Positions 11,160-19,485 of a DNA stretch of 64,000 nt are shown piece after piece. The position numbers and the translations under genes were made by a program. Numbering within the stretch: the first letter of the stretch is position 1; every line of letters begins with the position of its first letter. This stretch comes from Pseudomonadota bacterium (lineage in GTDB: Bacteria; Pseudomonadota; Gammaproteobacteria; Steroidobacterales; Steroidobacteraceae). The stretch spans positions 1 to 64,000 of the forward strand of contig JAJYUL010000004.1 of assembly GCA_021792555.1 (NCBI GenBank), given 5' to 3'. Below the pieces are notes generated by a model that had not been told where the DNA came from, made no database searches, and saw only the letters and a list, made by a program, of their open reading frames with translations.

Positions 11160-12692
11160 ATGAGCCTGTCCATCGACGTGAGCGCCCTGTTCGAGCGCCT
11201 GGAGCTCGCCGCGCAGAACCCGGGCGCCTCAGCCGGCCCCGGAGGCTGGCGCGGCAGCGGACCGGTTCTCACGGTCCACAACCCGTCCACCGGCGGTGCG
11301 CTCGCCACCGTGCGCGCAGCAGATCCGTCCGATTATGAGGCGGTGATGCGCTCGGCCGTCGACGCCGCCGCCGAGTGGCGCAGCGTGCCGGCACCGAAAC
11401 GCGGCGAGGCGGTGCGCCTGATCGGCGAGGCCCTGCGCGTCGCCAAGGGCGACCTCGGCGCACTGGTCTCGCTCGAGAACGGCAAGATCCTCGCCGAGGG
11501 GCTCGGCGAGGTGCAGGAGATGATCGACATCGCCGACTTCGCCGTCGGCCAGTCGCGCATGCTCTACGGCCTGGCCATGCACTCGGAGCGCCCGGGCCAC
11601 CGCATGTACGAGCAGTGGCACCCGCTCGGGGTGGTGGGGATCATCTCGGCGTTCAACTTCCCGGTCGCCGTGTGGTCCTGGAACGCATTTCTCGCGGCGA
11701 TCTGCGGCAACGTGTCGGTGTGGAAGCCATCGCCGAAGACTCCGCTCACCGCCATCGCCGTGCAGAAGCTCGTCAACCGGGTGCTCGAGACGCACCGGCT
11801 GCCGCCAGTGTTTCAGCTGTTCATCGACGCGGGCGCCGATCTCGCCACGCGCTTCGTCGAGGACCGGCGTGTGGCGCTCGTCTCGTTCACCGGATCGACC
11901 GCCGTCGGACGAAAGGTCGGCGAGCGCGTTGCCGCGCGCCTCGGCAAGAGTCTGCTCGAACTCGGCGGCAACAACGCCATCATCGTCGATGAGTCCGCCA
12001 ACCTGGATCTGGCCGTCCCGGCGATCCTGTTCGGGGCGGTCGGCACCGCCGGGCAGCGCTGCACGAGCACGCGGCGCGTGTTCGCGCACACGGCCGTTGC
12101 CGCGGAGCTCGAGCGCCGACTGATCAACGCATACCGTCAGGTCAGGATCGGCGATCCGCTCGATTCGGCGACGCTGATGGGCCCGCTGATCGACGCGGGG
12201 GCGGTCGAGCGGTTCAAGGCGGCCGTGGCGGCCGCACGCGCCGCAGGCGGGGAGATTCTCGCCGGCGGCAACGTGCTCGACCGACCCGGCCACTTCGTCG
12301 AGCCGACGCTGATCCGCGCGCGCAACGACTGGCCGATCGTGCAGAACGAGACCTTCGCGCCCATTCTGTACCTGATCCCGGTCGACTCGCTCGAGGCGGC
12401 GATCGCCCAGCAGAACGACAGCCACTACGGACTGTCCTCGGCGCTGTTCACCGAGCGGCTGCGGGCCGCCGAGACCTTCCTCGGCGCCTGCGGCAGCGAC
12501 TGCGGCATCGCCAACGTCAACATCGGCACCTCGGGGGCGGAGATCGGCGGGGCGTTCGGCGGGGAGAAGGACACCGGCGGCGGACGCGAATCGGGCTCGG
12601 ACGCGTGGAAGGCGTACATGCGCCGACAGACCAACACCATCAACTGGAGCGGCGCGCTGCCGCTCGCGCAGGGCATCAAGTTCGAGCTGTAA
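11160..12692 (+). CDS. ALDH7-family aldehyde dehydrogenase (alpha-aminoadipate semialdehyde dehydrogenase)
   Basis: The predicted reaction is NAD(P)-dependent oxidation of alpha-aminoadipate semialdehyde to alpha-aminoadipate in lysine breakdown. The 510-residue protein has the aldehyde dehydrogenase motifs: [11 protein letters not shown], the catalytic Glu in [10 protein letters not shown] and the catalytic Cys in [12 protein letters not shown]. The segment [20 protein letters not shown] and the C-terminal [17 protein letters not shown] are those of antiquitin-type (ALDH7) enzymes. It starts 3 bp after the dehydrogenase stop, so the two are co-transcribed. A strong hairpin follows the stop codon. 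Confidence 0.9.
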   Translation: MSLSIDVSALFERLELAAQNPGASAGPGGWRGSGPVLTVHNPSTGGALATVRAADPSDYEAVMRSAVDAAAEWRSVPAPKRGEAVRLIGEALRVAKGDLGALVSLENGKILAEGLGEVQEMIDIADFAVGQSRMLYGLAMHSERPGHRMYEQWHPLGVVGIISAFNFPVAVWSWNAFLAAICGNVSVWKPSPKTPLTAIAVQKLVNRVLETHRLPPVFQLFIDAGADLATRFVEDRRVALVSFTGSTAVGRKVGERVAARLGKSLLELGGNNAIIVDESANLDLAVPAILFGAVGTAGQRCTSTRRVFAHTAVAAELERRLINAYRQVRIGDPLDSATLMGPLIDAGAVERFKAAVAAARAAGGEILAGGNVLDRPGHFVEPTLIRARNDWPIVQNETFAPILYLIPVDSLEAAIAQQNDSHYGLSSALFTERLRAAETFLGACGSDCGIANVNIGTSGAEIGGAFGGEKDTGGGRESGSDAWKAYMRRQTNTINWSGALPLAQGIKFEL

Positions 12693-12702
12693 GTGCCGGA
12701 GG

Positions 12703-12729
12703 CGGGGTCCGCGGCGAGCGGACCCCGCG
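12703..12729 (+). terminator. GC-rich hairpin after the ALDH7 gene
   Basis: A perfect 11-bp stem (GCGGGGTCCGC / GCGGACCCCGC) with a 5-base loop begins 10 bp after the stop codon. No T-run follows, so it is a terminator-like or mRNA-stabilising hairpin, not a classic intrinsic terminator. Confidence 0.5.
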
Positions 12730-12749
12730 CCCCGGCGAGGGCGCGAGCT

Positions 12750-12779
12750 TGTCGCCGCCCGTGCGCCGGCACTAGACTC
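12750..12779 (+). promoter_or_regulatory. Candidate sigma-70 promoter of the F420-reductase-like gene
   Basis: TTGTCG at 12750-12755 and TAGACT at 12774-12779 with an 18-bp spacer, 26 bp before the start codon. Each hexamer matches its consensus at four of six positions. Confidence 0.45.
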
Positions 12780-12805
12780 GCTCAAGGGCACACCGGAGCC
12801 ACGCC

Positions 12806-13459
12806 ATGAAGATCGCCATCATCGGTGCCGGGAACGTCGGCGGCGCACTCGCAAGAGGGTGGGCCCGCAGCGGTCACGAGCTGCTGCTCGGCGTGCGCGA
12901 TGCGGCGGCCCCCAAGGTCGAGTCCCTCTGCAAACAGACGCGTGCGCTGCCGCGCAGCCCGCGCGCGGCAGCCGAGGCCGCACAGGTGGTTGTGCTCGCG
13001 CTGCCGTGGAGCGTCGCCGCCGAAGCCGTTCGGGCTCTCGGACCGCTCGCGGGCAAGATCGTCATCGACTGCATGAACCCCCTCACACTGCGCAACGGGA
13101 TGCTCGCGCTCGAGCTCGGCTTTTCCAACTCGGCAGGCGAAACCGTTGCCGAATGGCTTCCGCAGGCACGGATCGTCAAGACGCTCAATCAGGTGGGCGC
13201 CGACGTGATGGGCAACACCTCGGGATTCGCGGTCGCGCCGGCGATGTTCATGGCCGGTAACGACGCCGACGCGAAGATCGCGGTAGCCGGTCTGCTGCGC
13301 GACCTCGGTTTCGAGCCGCTCGATGCGGGGGCTCTCGAGCAATCGCGCTACCTCGAGCCCTACGCGATGGTGTGGATCAACCAGTCGCTCTACCAGGGCA
13401 AGGGCAGGGACTGGGCGTTCGGCGCCCTCACCCCCCGGGCCCGTCCGGCAGGCGCCTAA
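12806..13459 (+). CDS. NADPH-dependent F420 reductase-like NAD(P)-binding protein
   Basis: A 217-residue protein of the F420-oxidoreductase/NADP-binding family. It opens with a Rossmann motif (MKIAIIGAGNVGGALARGWA) and continues with the beta-strand pattern VVVLALPW and IVIDCMNP. The substrate is unknown; most bacterial members outside actinobacteria do not act with F420, and nothing here indicates an F420 pathway. The start is supported by GGAG about 10 bases upstream. Its last 4 bases overlap the convergent acetate kinase gene. Confidence 0.7.
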   Translation: MKIAIIGAGNVGGALARGWARSGHELLLGVRDAAAPKVESLCKQTRALPRSPRAAAEAAQVVVLALPWSVAAEAVRALGPLAGKIVIDCMNPLTLRNGMLALELGFSNSAGETVAEWLPQARIVKTLNQVGADVMGNTSGFAVAPAMFMAGNDADAKIAVAGLLRDLGFEPLDAGALEQSRYLEPYAMVWINQSLYQGKGRDWAFGALTPRARPAGA

Positions 13460-14580
13460 GCGCTCGCGCCGAGCACCCGCGCCGCCGCACGCGCCAGCAG
13501 CGGCTCCTCCTCGACGCACACCGTCCAGACGGCGATGGCGCTCTGCTCGGTGCTGATGCGCCCCTCGCGCCCGACTGCCGTCGCATTCGCCGGGGCATCG
13601 AGTTCGACTCCGGCCCAGCCCAGCCCCGCGAGCACCCGGCGGCGGATGTCCGGCACATGCTCGCCCACTCCACCGCCGAAGACGATGCCGTCGCAGCCGC
13701 CGAGCACGCTGAGATAGGCGCCGATGTACTTGCGGATGCGATAGCAGTAGAGCTCGATTGCGCGCTCGGCCCGCTCCCCGCCCGCGGCGAGCAGTTCGCT
13801 CGGACTGCCGTGCCCGCCGAGGCCGAGCAGACCCGCTTCGCGGTTGAACGACTCGATGAGCCGCGCCGGCTGCACCTGCAGCCGCTCGGCGAGGTACGGC
13901 ACCACCGCCGCATCGATGTCACCGCAGCGGCTGGCCATCACCAGCCCCTCGAGCGGTGAGAATCCCATCGAGGTATCGCGGGGCAGACCGTGCTCAAGCG
14001 CCGCGATCGAGCAGCCGCCGCCCAACTGCAGGGTGATCACCCGGCCGCCGCGCTCCAGTGCCGGATTCAGTGCGCACCAGCGCCGCCACATCGCCTCGTG
14101 CGCCAGGCCGTGAAAGCCGTAGCGGCGCACCCCGACATCCCAGCCGAGCGAAGGCGGGAGCGCATATTCCGCGGCGACCCGCGGCAGCGCCGCAAAGAAC
14201 GCCGTATCAAACACGGCCACCTGCGCGGCCGCAGCGCCGCACAGCGCAGCGGCCGCGTCGATCCAGCGCAACGCGAGCGGATTGTGCAGCGGCGCGAGGG
14301 AGGCAAGCTCGCCGATCTCCTTGCGCACTGGCGCGTCGATCCGCACCGGGTGGGTGAAGCGCTCCGCACCGTGCACGACGCGGTGGGCCAGCGCCGCCGG
14401 CAGCGAGGGCAGCTCCTCGAGGAATGCCGCGAGCTCCGCGGCCGGCTCGAGATGGGTGCCGTCGTGATGCACCGCGGCGATGCGCTTCAGAGGCGCTTTA
14501 TCCGCGCCAGCGCCCGCCGGCACCTCGAAGGCGGCGAGCTTGATCGATGCGCTGCCGCTGTTGACCGTGGCGATGAGCAT
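13456..14580 (-). CDS. ackA: Acetate kinase
   Basis: It converts acetyl phosphate and ADP to acetate and ATP in the cytoplasm. The 374-residue protein is slightly shorter than E. coli AckA (400) but keeps the acetokinase motifs: NSGSASIK at the N-terminus (usually NAGSSSLK), the phosphate loop LQLGGGCSIAAL and DTSMGFSPLEGL. The ATG at 14580 begins directly at the first strand (MLIATVNSG). It lies 25 bp downstream of the phosphoketolase gene on the same strand, and phosphoketolase produces its substrate, so the pair forms a two-gene ATP-yielding shunt. Confidence 0.92.
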   Translation of the reverse strand: MLIATVNSGSASIKLAAFEVPAGAGADKAPLKRIAAVHHDGTHLEPAAELAAFLEELPSLPAALAHRVVHGAERFTHPVRIDAPVRKEIGELASLAPLHNPLALRWIDAAAALCGAAAAQVAVFDTAFFAALPRVAAEYALPPSLGWDVGVRRYGFHGLAHEAMWRRWCALNPALERGGRVITLQLGGGCSIAALEHGLPRDTSMGFSPLEGLVMASRCGDIDAAVVPYLAERLQVQPARLIESFNREAGLLGLGGHGSPSELLAAGGERAERAIELYCYRIRKYIGAYLSVLGGCDGIVFGGGVGEHVPDIRRRVLAGLGWAGVELDAPANATAVGREGRISTEQSAIAVWTVCVEEEPLLARAAARVLGASA

Positions 14581-14605
14581 GCGCTGCAGGGACCGGCCGC
14601 CCCGT

Positions 14606-17002
14606 TCAGGCCTGCTTGCCCGTCGCGAGCGGCCACTTCCAGTCCGCCACGAGCGGCATGTCCCGCCCATGGCGGCGGATGTAGGCGGCATGCTCGATCA
14701 GTAGTCTGCGGGCGCGCTCCTTCAGATACGCGCCCCGGTCGCGCAGCTGCGGCAGCCGGTCTATGGCGTCCTGCACGAGGTGGAAGCGGTCCATCTCGTT
14801 CAGCACGGTCATGTCGAAAGGCGTAGTGATGGTGCCCTCCTCCTTGTAGCCGCGCACGTGGATCCGCGCGCTGTTGCGCCGCCGGTAGGTCAGACGGTGA
14901 ATGAGCCAGGGATAGCCGTGGAACGCGAAGACCACCGGCTTCTCGACCGTGAACAGCGAATCGAAGTCCGCATCGCTCAGGCCGTGGGGATGCTCGCCGC
15001 TCGGCTGCAGGCGCATCAGATCGACCACGTTGACCACACGGATCTTCAGCTCCGGCAGCCCCTCGCGCAGCATGGACACGGCTGCCAGCGTCTCGAGCGT
15101 CGGCACGTCCCCGGCGCAGGCCATGACGAGGTCCGGCTCGCAGCCCGCATCGTTGCTCGCCCACTCCCAGATCCCGATGCCGGCGGTGCAATGGGCCACC
15201 GCCGCATCGATCGACAGCCACTGCGGCGCGGATTGCTTGCCGGCAACGACGACGTTGACGTAATGGCGGCTGCGCAGGCAGTGATCCATCACCGAGAGCA
15301 GACAGTTCGCATCGGGCGGCAGATACACCCGCACGATGCCGGCCTTCTTGTTCACCACGTGGTCGATGAAGCCCGGGTCCTGATGGGTGAAGCCGTTGTG
15401 ATCCTGCCGCCAGACGTGCGAGGTGAGCAGATAGTTGAGCGAGGCGATCCGCCGCCGCCACGGGATCTCGGCCGTGACCTTCAGCCACTTGGCGTGCTGA
15501 TTGAACATCGAGTCGATGATGTGGATGAACGCCTCGTAGCAGTTGAACAGCCCGTGCCGCCCGGTGAGCAGATAGCCCTCGAGCCAGCCCTCGCACTGGT
15601 GCTCGCTCAGGATCTCGAGCACCCGGCCGCGCGGGGCGAGGAACTCATCGCTCGGCAGCGTGCGCGCCTCCCACTGACGAGCGCTCGTCTCAAACACCGC
15701 CTGCAGCTTGTTCGAGATGGTCTCGTCGGGTCCGAACAGGCGGAAATTGCTGGGATTCATCCGAATGACGTCGCGCAGGAAGGTCCCGAGCACGCCCGTG
15801 TCGGAGGCCTCGACCGCCCCGGGGGCGCTCACCGCCTGCGCGAAGTTGCGAAAATCCGGCAGGCGCAGATCGCGCAGCAGCACCCCGCCGTTGGCGTGCG
15901 GATTGGCGCCCATGCGCCGCGCGCCGCGCGGGGCAAGCTCCGCCAGCTCCGCGCGCAGCCGGCCGTCCTCGAACAGCTCCCCGGGCCGGTAGCTGCGCAT
16001 CCAGGCCTCGAGCGCGGCCAAGTGCGCCGGATTGTCGGCCGGATCGGTGATCGGCACCTGATGTGCGCGGAAGCTGCCCTCGATGGGCTTGCCGTCGAGA
16101 CTCTTCGGTCCGGTCCAGCCCTTGGGGCTCTCGAGCACGATCATCGGCCAGCGCGGCCGCGCCGGGCTCGCCCCGGGGGCGCGCGCGGCGCTCTGAATGG
16201 CGAGAATCTCCCCGATCACCGTATCGAGCGTGCCGGCCATGAGCTGATGCATCGCCGCCGGCTCATCACCGCTGACGAAGTACGGCCGCCAACCGCAGCC
16301 GGCGAGCAGCTGCTCGAGCTCCTCGCGCTCGATGCGCGCGAGCACGGTGGGGTTGGCGATCTTGTAGCCGTTCAGGTGCAGGATCGGCAGCACCGCCCCG
16401 TCCTGGGCCGGGTTGATGAACTTGTTCAGGTGCCAGCTGCCGGCGAGCGGCCCGGTCTCGGCCTCCCCATCGCCGACGACGCACGCGGCGATGAGGCCGG
16501 GGTTGTCGAGCACCGCCCCGCAGGCGTGGCTCAGCGAGTAGCCGAGCTCTCCGCCCTCGTGGATCGAGCCCGGACACTCCGGGGACACATGGCTCGGGAT
16601 GCCCCCGGGAAAGGAGAACTGCGTGAACAGACGCTTCAGCCCCGCCTCATCCTGCGCGATCTCGGGGTACAGCTCGCTGTAGGTTCCCTCCAGGTAGGTG
16701 TTGGCGACGAGCGCGGGGCCCCCGTGGCCGGGACCGGAGATGTAGATCATGTCCAGATCGCGCTCGCGGATCACCCGGTTCAGGTGCGCATAGATGAAAT
16801 TCTGCCCCGGTGTGGTGCCCCAGTGCCCGAGCAGCATCGCCTTGATGTGCCAGGGAGCGAGCGGCTCGTGCAGCAGCGGGTTGTCGCGCAGGTAGATCTG
16901 TCCGACGCACAGGTAATTGGCGGCCCGCCAATATGCGTCTATCCGGCGCAGCTGCTCCGCCGAGAGCGGCTGCGCGATCGATCGATCGCCGTATTCGGAC
17001 AT
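14606..17002 (-). CDS. xfp: Phosphoketolase (xylulose-5-phosphate/fructose-6-phosphate)
   Basis: A thiamine-diphosphate enzyme that splits xylulose 5-phosphate (and often fructose 6-phosphate) with phosphate to acetyl phosphate plus an aldose phosphate. The 798-residue length is normal. Conserved segments include [18 protein letters not shown] near 60, [10 protein letters not shown] near 90, [20 protein letters not shown] near 150 and [13 protein letters not shown] for the cofactor site. The ATG at 17002 has AAGGAG 6 bases before it; the longer open frame upstream has no homology to the family. Acetate kinase follows, giving acetate and ATP from sugar phosphates without loss of carbon as CO2. 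Confidence 0.96.
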   Translation of the reverse strand: MSEYGDRSIAQPLSAEQLRRIDAYWRAANYLCVGQIYLRDNPLLHEPLAPWHIKAMLLGHWGTTPGQNFIYAHLNRVIRERDLDMIYISGPGHGGPALVANTYLEGTYSELYPEIAQDEAGLKRLFTQFSFPGGIPSHVSPECPGSIHEGGELGYSLSHACGAVLDNPGLIAACVVGDGEAETGPLAGSWHLNKFINPAQDGAVLPILHLNGYKIANPTVLARIEREELEQLLAGCGWRPYFVSGDEPAAMHQLMAGTLDTVIGEILAIQSAARAPGASPARPRWPMIVLESPKGWTGPKSLDGKPIEGSFRAHQVPITDPADNPAHLAALEAWMRSYRPGELFEDGRLRAELAELAPRGARRMGANPHANGGVLLRDLRLPDFRNFAQAVSAPGAVEASDTGVLGTFLRDVIRMNPSNFRLFGPDETISNKLQAVFETSARQWEARTLPSDEFLAPRGRVLEILSEHQCEGWLEGYLLTGRHGLFNCYEAFIHIIDSMFNQHAKWLKVTAEIPWRRRIASLNYLLTSHVWRQDHNGFTHQDPGFIDHVVNKKAGIVRVYLPPDANCLLSVMDHCLRSRHYVNVVVAGKQSAPQWLSIDAAVAHCTAGIGIWEWASNDAGCEPDLVMACAGDVPTLETLAAVSMLREGLPELKIRVVNVVDLMRLQPSGEHPHGLSDADFDSLFTVEKPVVFAFHGYPWLIHRLTYRRRNSARIHVRGYKEEGTITTPFDMTVLNEMDRFHLVQDAIDRLPQLRDRGAYLKERARRLLIEHAAYIRRHGRDMPLVADWKWPLATGKQA

Positions 17003-17112
17003 TGTCGACTCCTTCCGGGCGGCCGCGCCGGCCGCCGTTGAAATTCCCATGGCAGCGTTTTGCCCCTCCATTGTAAATACGCAATCGCCGCCGTGCGCCT
17101 CGGCAGCGCGAA

Positions 17113-17142
17113 TTGACCCCCCCCTGGGGCCCCGCCTACGAT
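17113..17142 (+). promoter_or_regulatory. Candidate sigma-70 promoter of the RNB-family gene
   Basis: TTGACC at 17113-17118 and TACGAT at 17137-17142 separated by 18 bp. Initiation near 17149 would give a short leader before the ATG at 17171, which rules against the in-frame ATG at 17141 inside the -10 box. Confidence 0.6.
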
Positions 17143-17170
17143 GCCCGCCATCAACTCCAGAGGCAACGGG

Positions 17171-18643
17171 ATGCATCCGGCATCGCGCGGTGGAAGACAG
17201 ATCCTGCGACATATCGCGCGTATCGCCATGATCGAGCGGGGTCTGCAGCCGGAATTCCCCCCCGCCGCGATGCGCCAGGCCGCCGCTCTAGGCGCCCCGG
17301 CGCGCGCCCCGCGCGCCGCCACGGTGCGCGACCTGCGAGCGCTGCCGTGGGTGTCGATCGACAATGACGACTCGCGCGACCTCGATCAGATCTCCGCGGG
17401 CGAGGCGCTCGAGGGCGGCTCGACCCGCATCTGGGTGGCGATTGCCGACGTCGATGCGCTCGTCGGCCTCGACACCCCGATCGATGCGCACGCGCGCCAC
17501 AACACGACATCGGTGTACACCCCGGCGCGGGTGTTCCCGATGCTGCCCGAGCGGCTCTCGACCGACCTGACTTCCCTCGGGGAGCGGCAGGAACGCCTGG
17601 CGATCGTCGCGGAAATGACCGTCACGGCCGATGGGCGGGTCGGCGGCTCGGAGCTGTATCGGGCGCTCGTGCGCAATCACGCCAAGCTCGCCTACCCCTC
17701 GGTGTCCGCCTGGCTCGAAGGTGAAGCCGGCCCGCCGGCGGCGCTCGGCGATCCGCTCCTGCAGCGTCAGGTGCGCCTGCAGGACGCCGCGGCCCAGGCG
17801 CTGCGCGCGCAGCGCCATGAACATGGCGCGCTTACGCTCGAGACGCTCAAGACTCACGCAGTATTCGACGGCGATGCGCTGCGCGACCTGGAGCGCGACC
17901 GCAAGAATCGCGCACAGGAGCTCATCGAGGATCTCATGATCGCCGCCAACGGCGCCGTGGCGCATTTTCTCGACCAACACGGTGTCGCCTCGCTGCGCCG
18001 CGTGCTGCGCACCCCGCGGCGCTGGGAGCGCATCGTCGCGCTGGCTGAGGAAGTCGGCGAGCACTTGCCCGCGCAACCGGACGCGCTGGCGCTGAACGCG
18101 TTTCTTGCACGCCGACGCCACGTCGACCCGGAGCGCTTCGCGGACTTGTCGCTCGCGGTGGTCAAATCGCTCGGCTCCGGCGAATACCTCGCCCAGGCCC
18201 CGGGCGGGCGCGCCACCGGCCACTTCGGGCTCGCGGTGAGCAACTACACCCACTCGAGCGCCCCGAACCGCCGCTTTCCCGATCTGATCAGCCAGCGGCT
18301 CGTGAAGGCCGTGCTCACCGGCGCACCGCCGCCGTATCCGTACGAGGTGCTCACGGGACTTGCGCTGCACTGCACCGAGCAGGAGGACAAGGCGGCCAAG
18401 GTCGAGCGGCGCGTGGCCAAATCCGCCGCGGCGCTGCTGCTGGCCGGCCGGCTCGGCGAGCAGTTCGACGCTCTGGTCACCGGTGCGGCACCCAAAGGCA
18501 CCTGGGTGCGCATCCTGCGGCCCGCGATCGAGGGCCGTCTGGTGCGCGGCTTCCAGGGCGCCGACATCGGCCACCGGCTGCAGGTGCGGCTGGTGCGGGT
18601 CGACGTCGAGCGCGGCTTCATCGACTTCGAGCGAGTACACTGA
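17171..18643 (+). CDS. RNB-domain exoribonuclease (RNase II/R family, short form)
   Basis: A 490-residue protein built around the RNB 3'-5' exoribonuclease domain. It lacks the N-terminal cold-shock domains of RNase II and RNase R and ends in a short beta-rich segment in place of a full S1 domain. The metal-binding motif reads [12 protein letters not shown]64, D70 and D72 match D201, D207 and D209 of E. coli RNase II, but the fourth Asp (D210) is Gln (Q73). The later RNB segments [15 protein letters not shown] and the [14 protein letters not shown] block are intact. The start at 17171 follows CCAGAGG and sits behind a good promoter. The LOG-family gene overlaps its stop codon by one base. Confidence 0.85.
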   Translation: MHPASRGGRQILRHIARIAMIERGLQPEFPPAAMRQAAALGAPARAPRAATVRDLRALPWVSIDNDDSRDLDQISAGEALEGGSTRIWVAIADVDALVGLDTPIDAHARHNTTSVYTPARVFPMLPERLSTDLTSLGERQERLAIVAEMTVTADGRVGGSELYRALVRNHAKLAYPSVSAWLEGEAGPPAALGDPLLQRQVRLQDAAAQALRAQRHEHGALTLETLKTHAVFDGDALRDLERDRKNRAQELIEDLMIAANGAVAHFLDQHGVASLRRVLRTPRRWERIVALAEEVGEHLPAQPDALALNAFLARRRHVDPERFADLSLAVVKSLGSGEYLAQAPGGRATGHFGLAVSNYTHSSAPNRRFPDLISQRLVKAVLTGAPPPYPYEVLTGLALHCTEQEDKAAKVERRVAKSAAALLLAGRLGEQFDALVTGAAPKGTWVRILRPAIEGRLVRGFQGADIGHRLQVRLVRVDVERGFIDFERVH

Positions 18644-19443
18644 TGCAGAAGAACCAGCGGCCCCAGACCCAACCTCCCGTTCAGCCTCAGCTCGCCTACG
18701 AGGAGCCGAGCTTCCTCGAAAGCGATGCGGCCCGCCCGCTGCGCATCCTCGCGGAGTACCTCGAGCCGCTCGAGCGCTTCAAGCGCGCCGGCGTGCACGC
18801 CACCATCGTGTTCTTCGGCTCGGCCAGAGTGCGCCCCGACGGGCCGCTCGGGCAGTATTACGAGCATGCGCGCGAGCTGTCCTCGCTGATCACCCGCTGG
18901 TCGGCCACGCTGCCCGAGCACGCCCATCGCTACGTGGTCTGCTCCGGCGGCGGCGGCGGGATCATGGAGGCAGCCAACCGCGGCGCCGCGCAGGCCGGCG
19001 GCAAGACCGTGGGGCTGAACATCAGCCTGCCGCGCGAGCAGCGCCCCAACCCGTATCTCTCGAGCGACCTCACATTCGAGTTCCACTACTTCTTCATGCG
19101 CAAGCTCTGGTTCGCGCATCTGGCGCGCGCGCTCATCGCCTTCCCGGGCGGGTTCGGCACGCTCGATGAGCTCACCGAAGTCCTCACGCTGGCGCAGACC
19201 CGCAAGCTCGAGCGCGACATACCGGTGATCCTATACGGCCCGGAATACTGGAACGAGATCATCGATTTCAACGCGCTCGCCCGCCACGGGGCGATCGATC
19301 CTGAGGACCTCAAGCTGTTCGAATTCGCCGACCGGCCGGAGGATGCGCTCGCCATCCTGCAGCGGCGCCTCACGCCCGAGCCGCGCGAGGTGCCGGGGTT
19401 CGCCCACTCGCGAGTGCGCCACCGCGAGCCGCGTCAGGACTGA
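18643..19443 (+). CDS. LOG-family protein (TIGR00730-type Rossmann fold)
   Basis: A 266-residue member of the family that includes the cytokinin-activating phosphoribohydrolase LOG and bacterial nucleotide 5'-monophosphate nucleosidases (PpnN type). The diagnostic motif PGGFGTLDE is near residue 168, preceded by CSGGGGGIMEAANRGA and followed by PVILYGPEYW. It probably hydrolyses the N-glycosidic bond of nucleoside monophosphates; the substrate cannot be told from sequence. Its ATG shares the A of the RNB gene stop (TGATG), so the two are translationally coupled. The N-terminal 20 residues are Gln/Pro-rich and likely disordered. Confidence 0.85.
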   Translation: MQKNQRPQTQPPVQPQLAYEEPSFLESDAARPLRILAEYLEPLERFKRAGVHATIVFFGSARVRPDGPLGQYYEHARELSSLITRWSATLPEHAHRYVVCSGGGGGIMEAANRGAAQAGGKTVGLNISLPREQRPNPYLSSDLTFEFHYFFMRKLWFAHLARALIAFPGGFGTLDELTEVLTLAQTRKLERDIPVILYGPEYWNEIIDFNALARHGAIDPEDLKLFEFADRPEDALAILQRRLTPEPREVPGFAHSRVRHREPRQD

Positions 19444-19485
19444 GCCGCCCGGTGGCCCAGCCGTGCGCCCGACCGGCCCGCCTCA

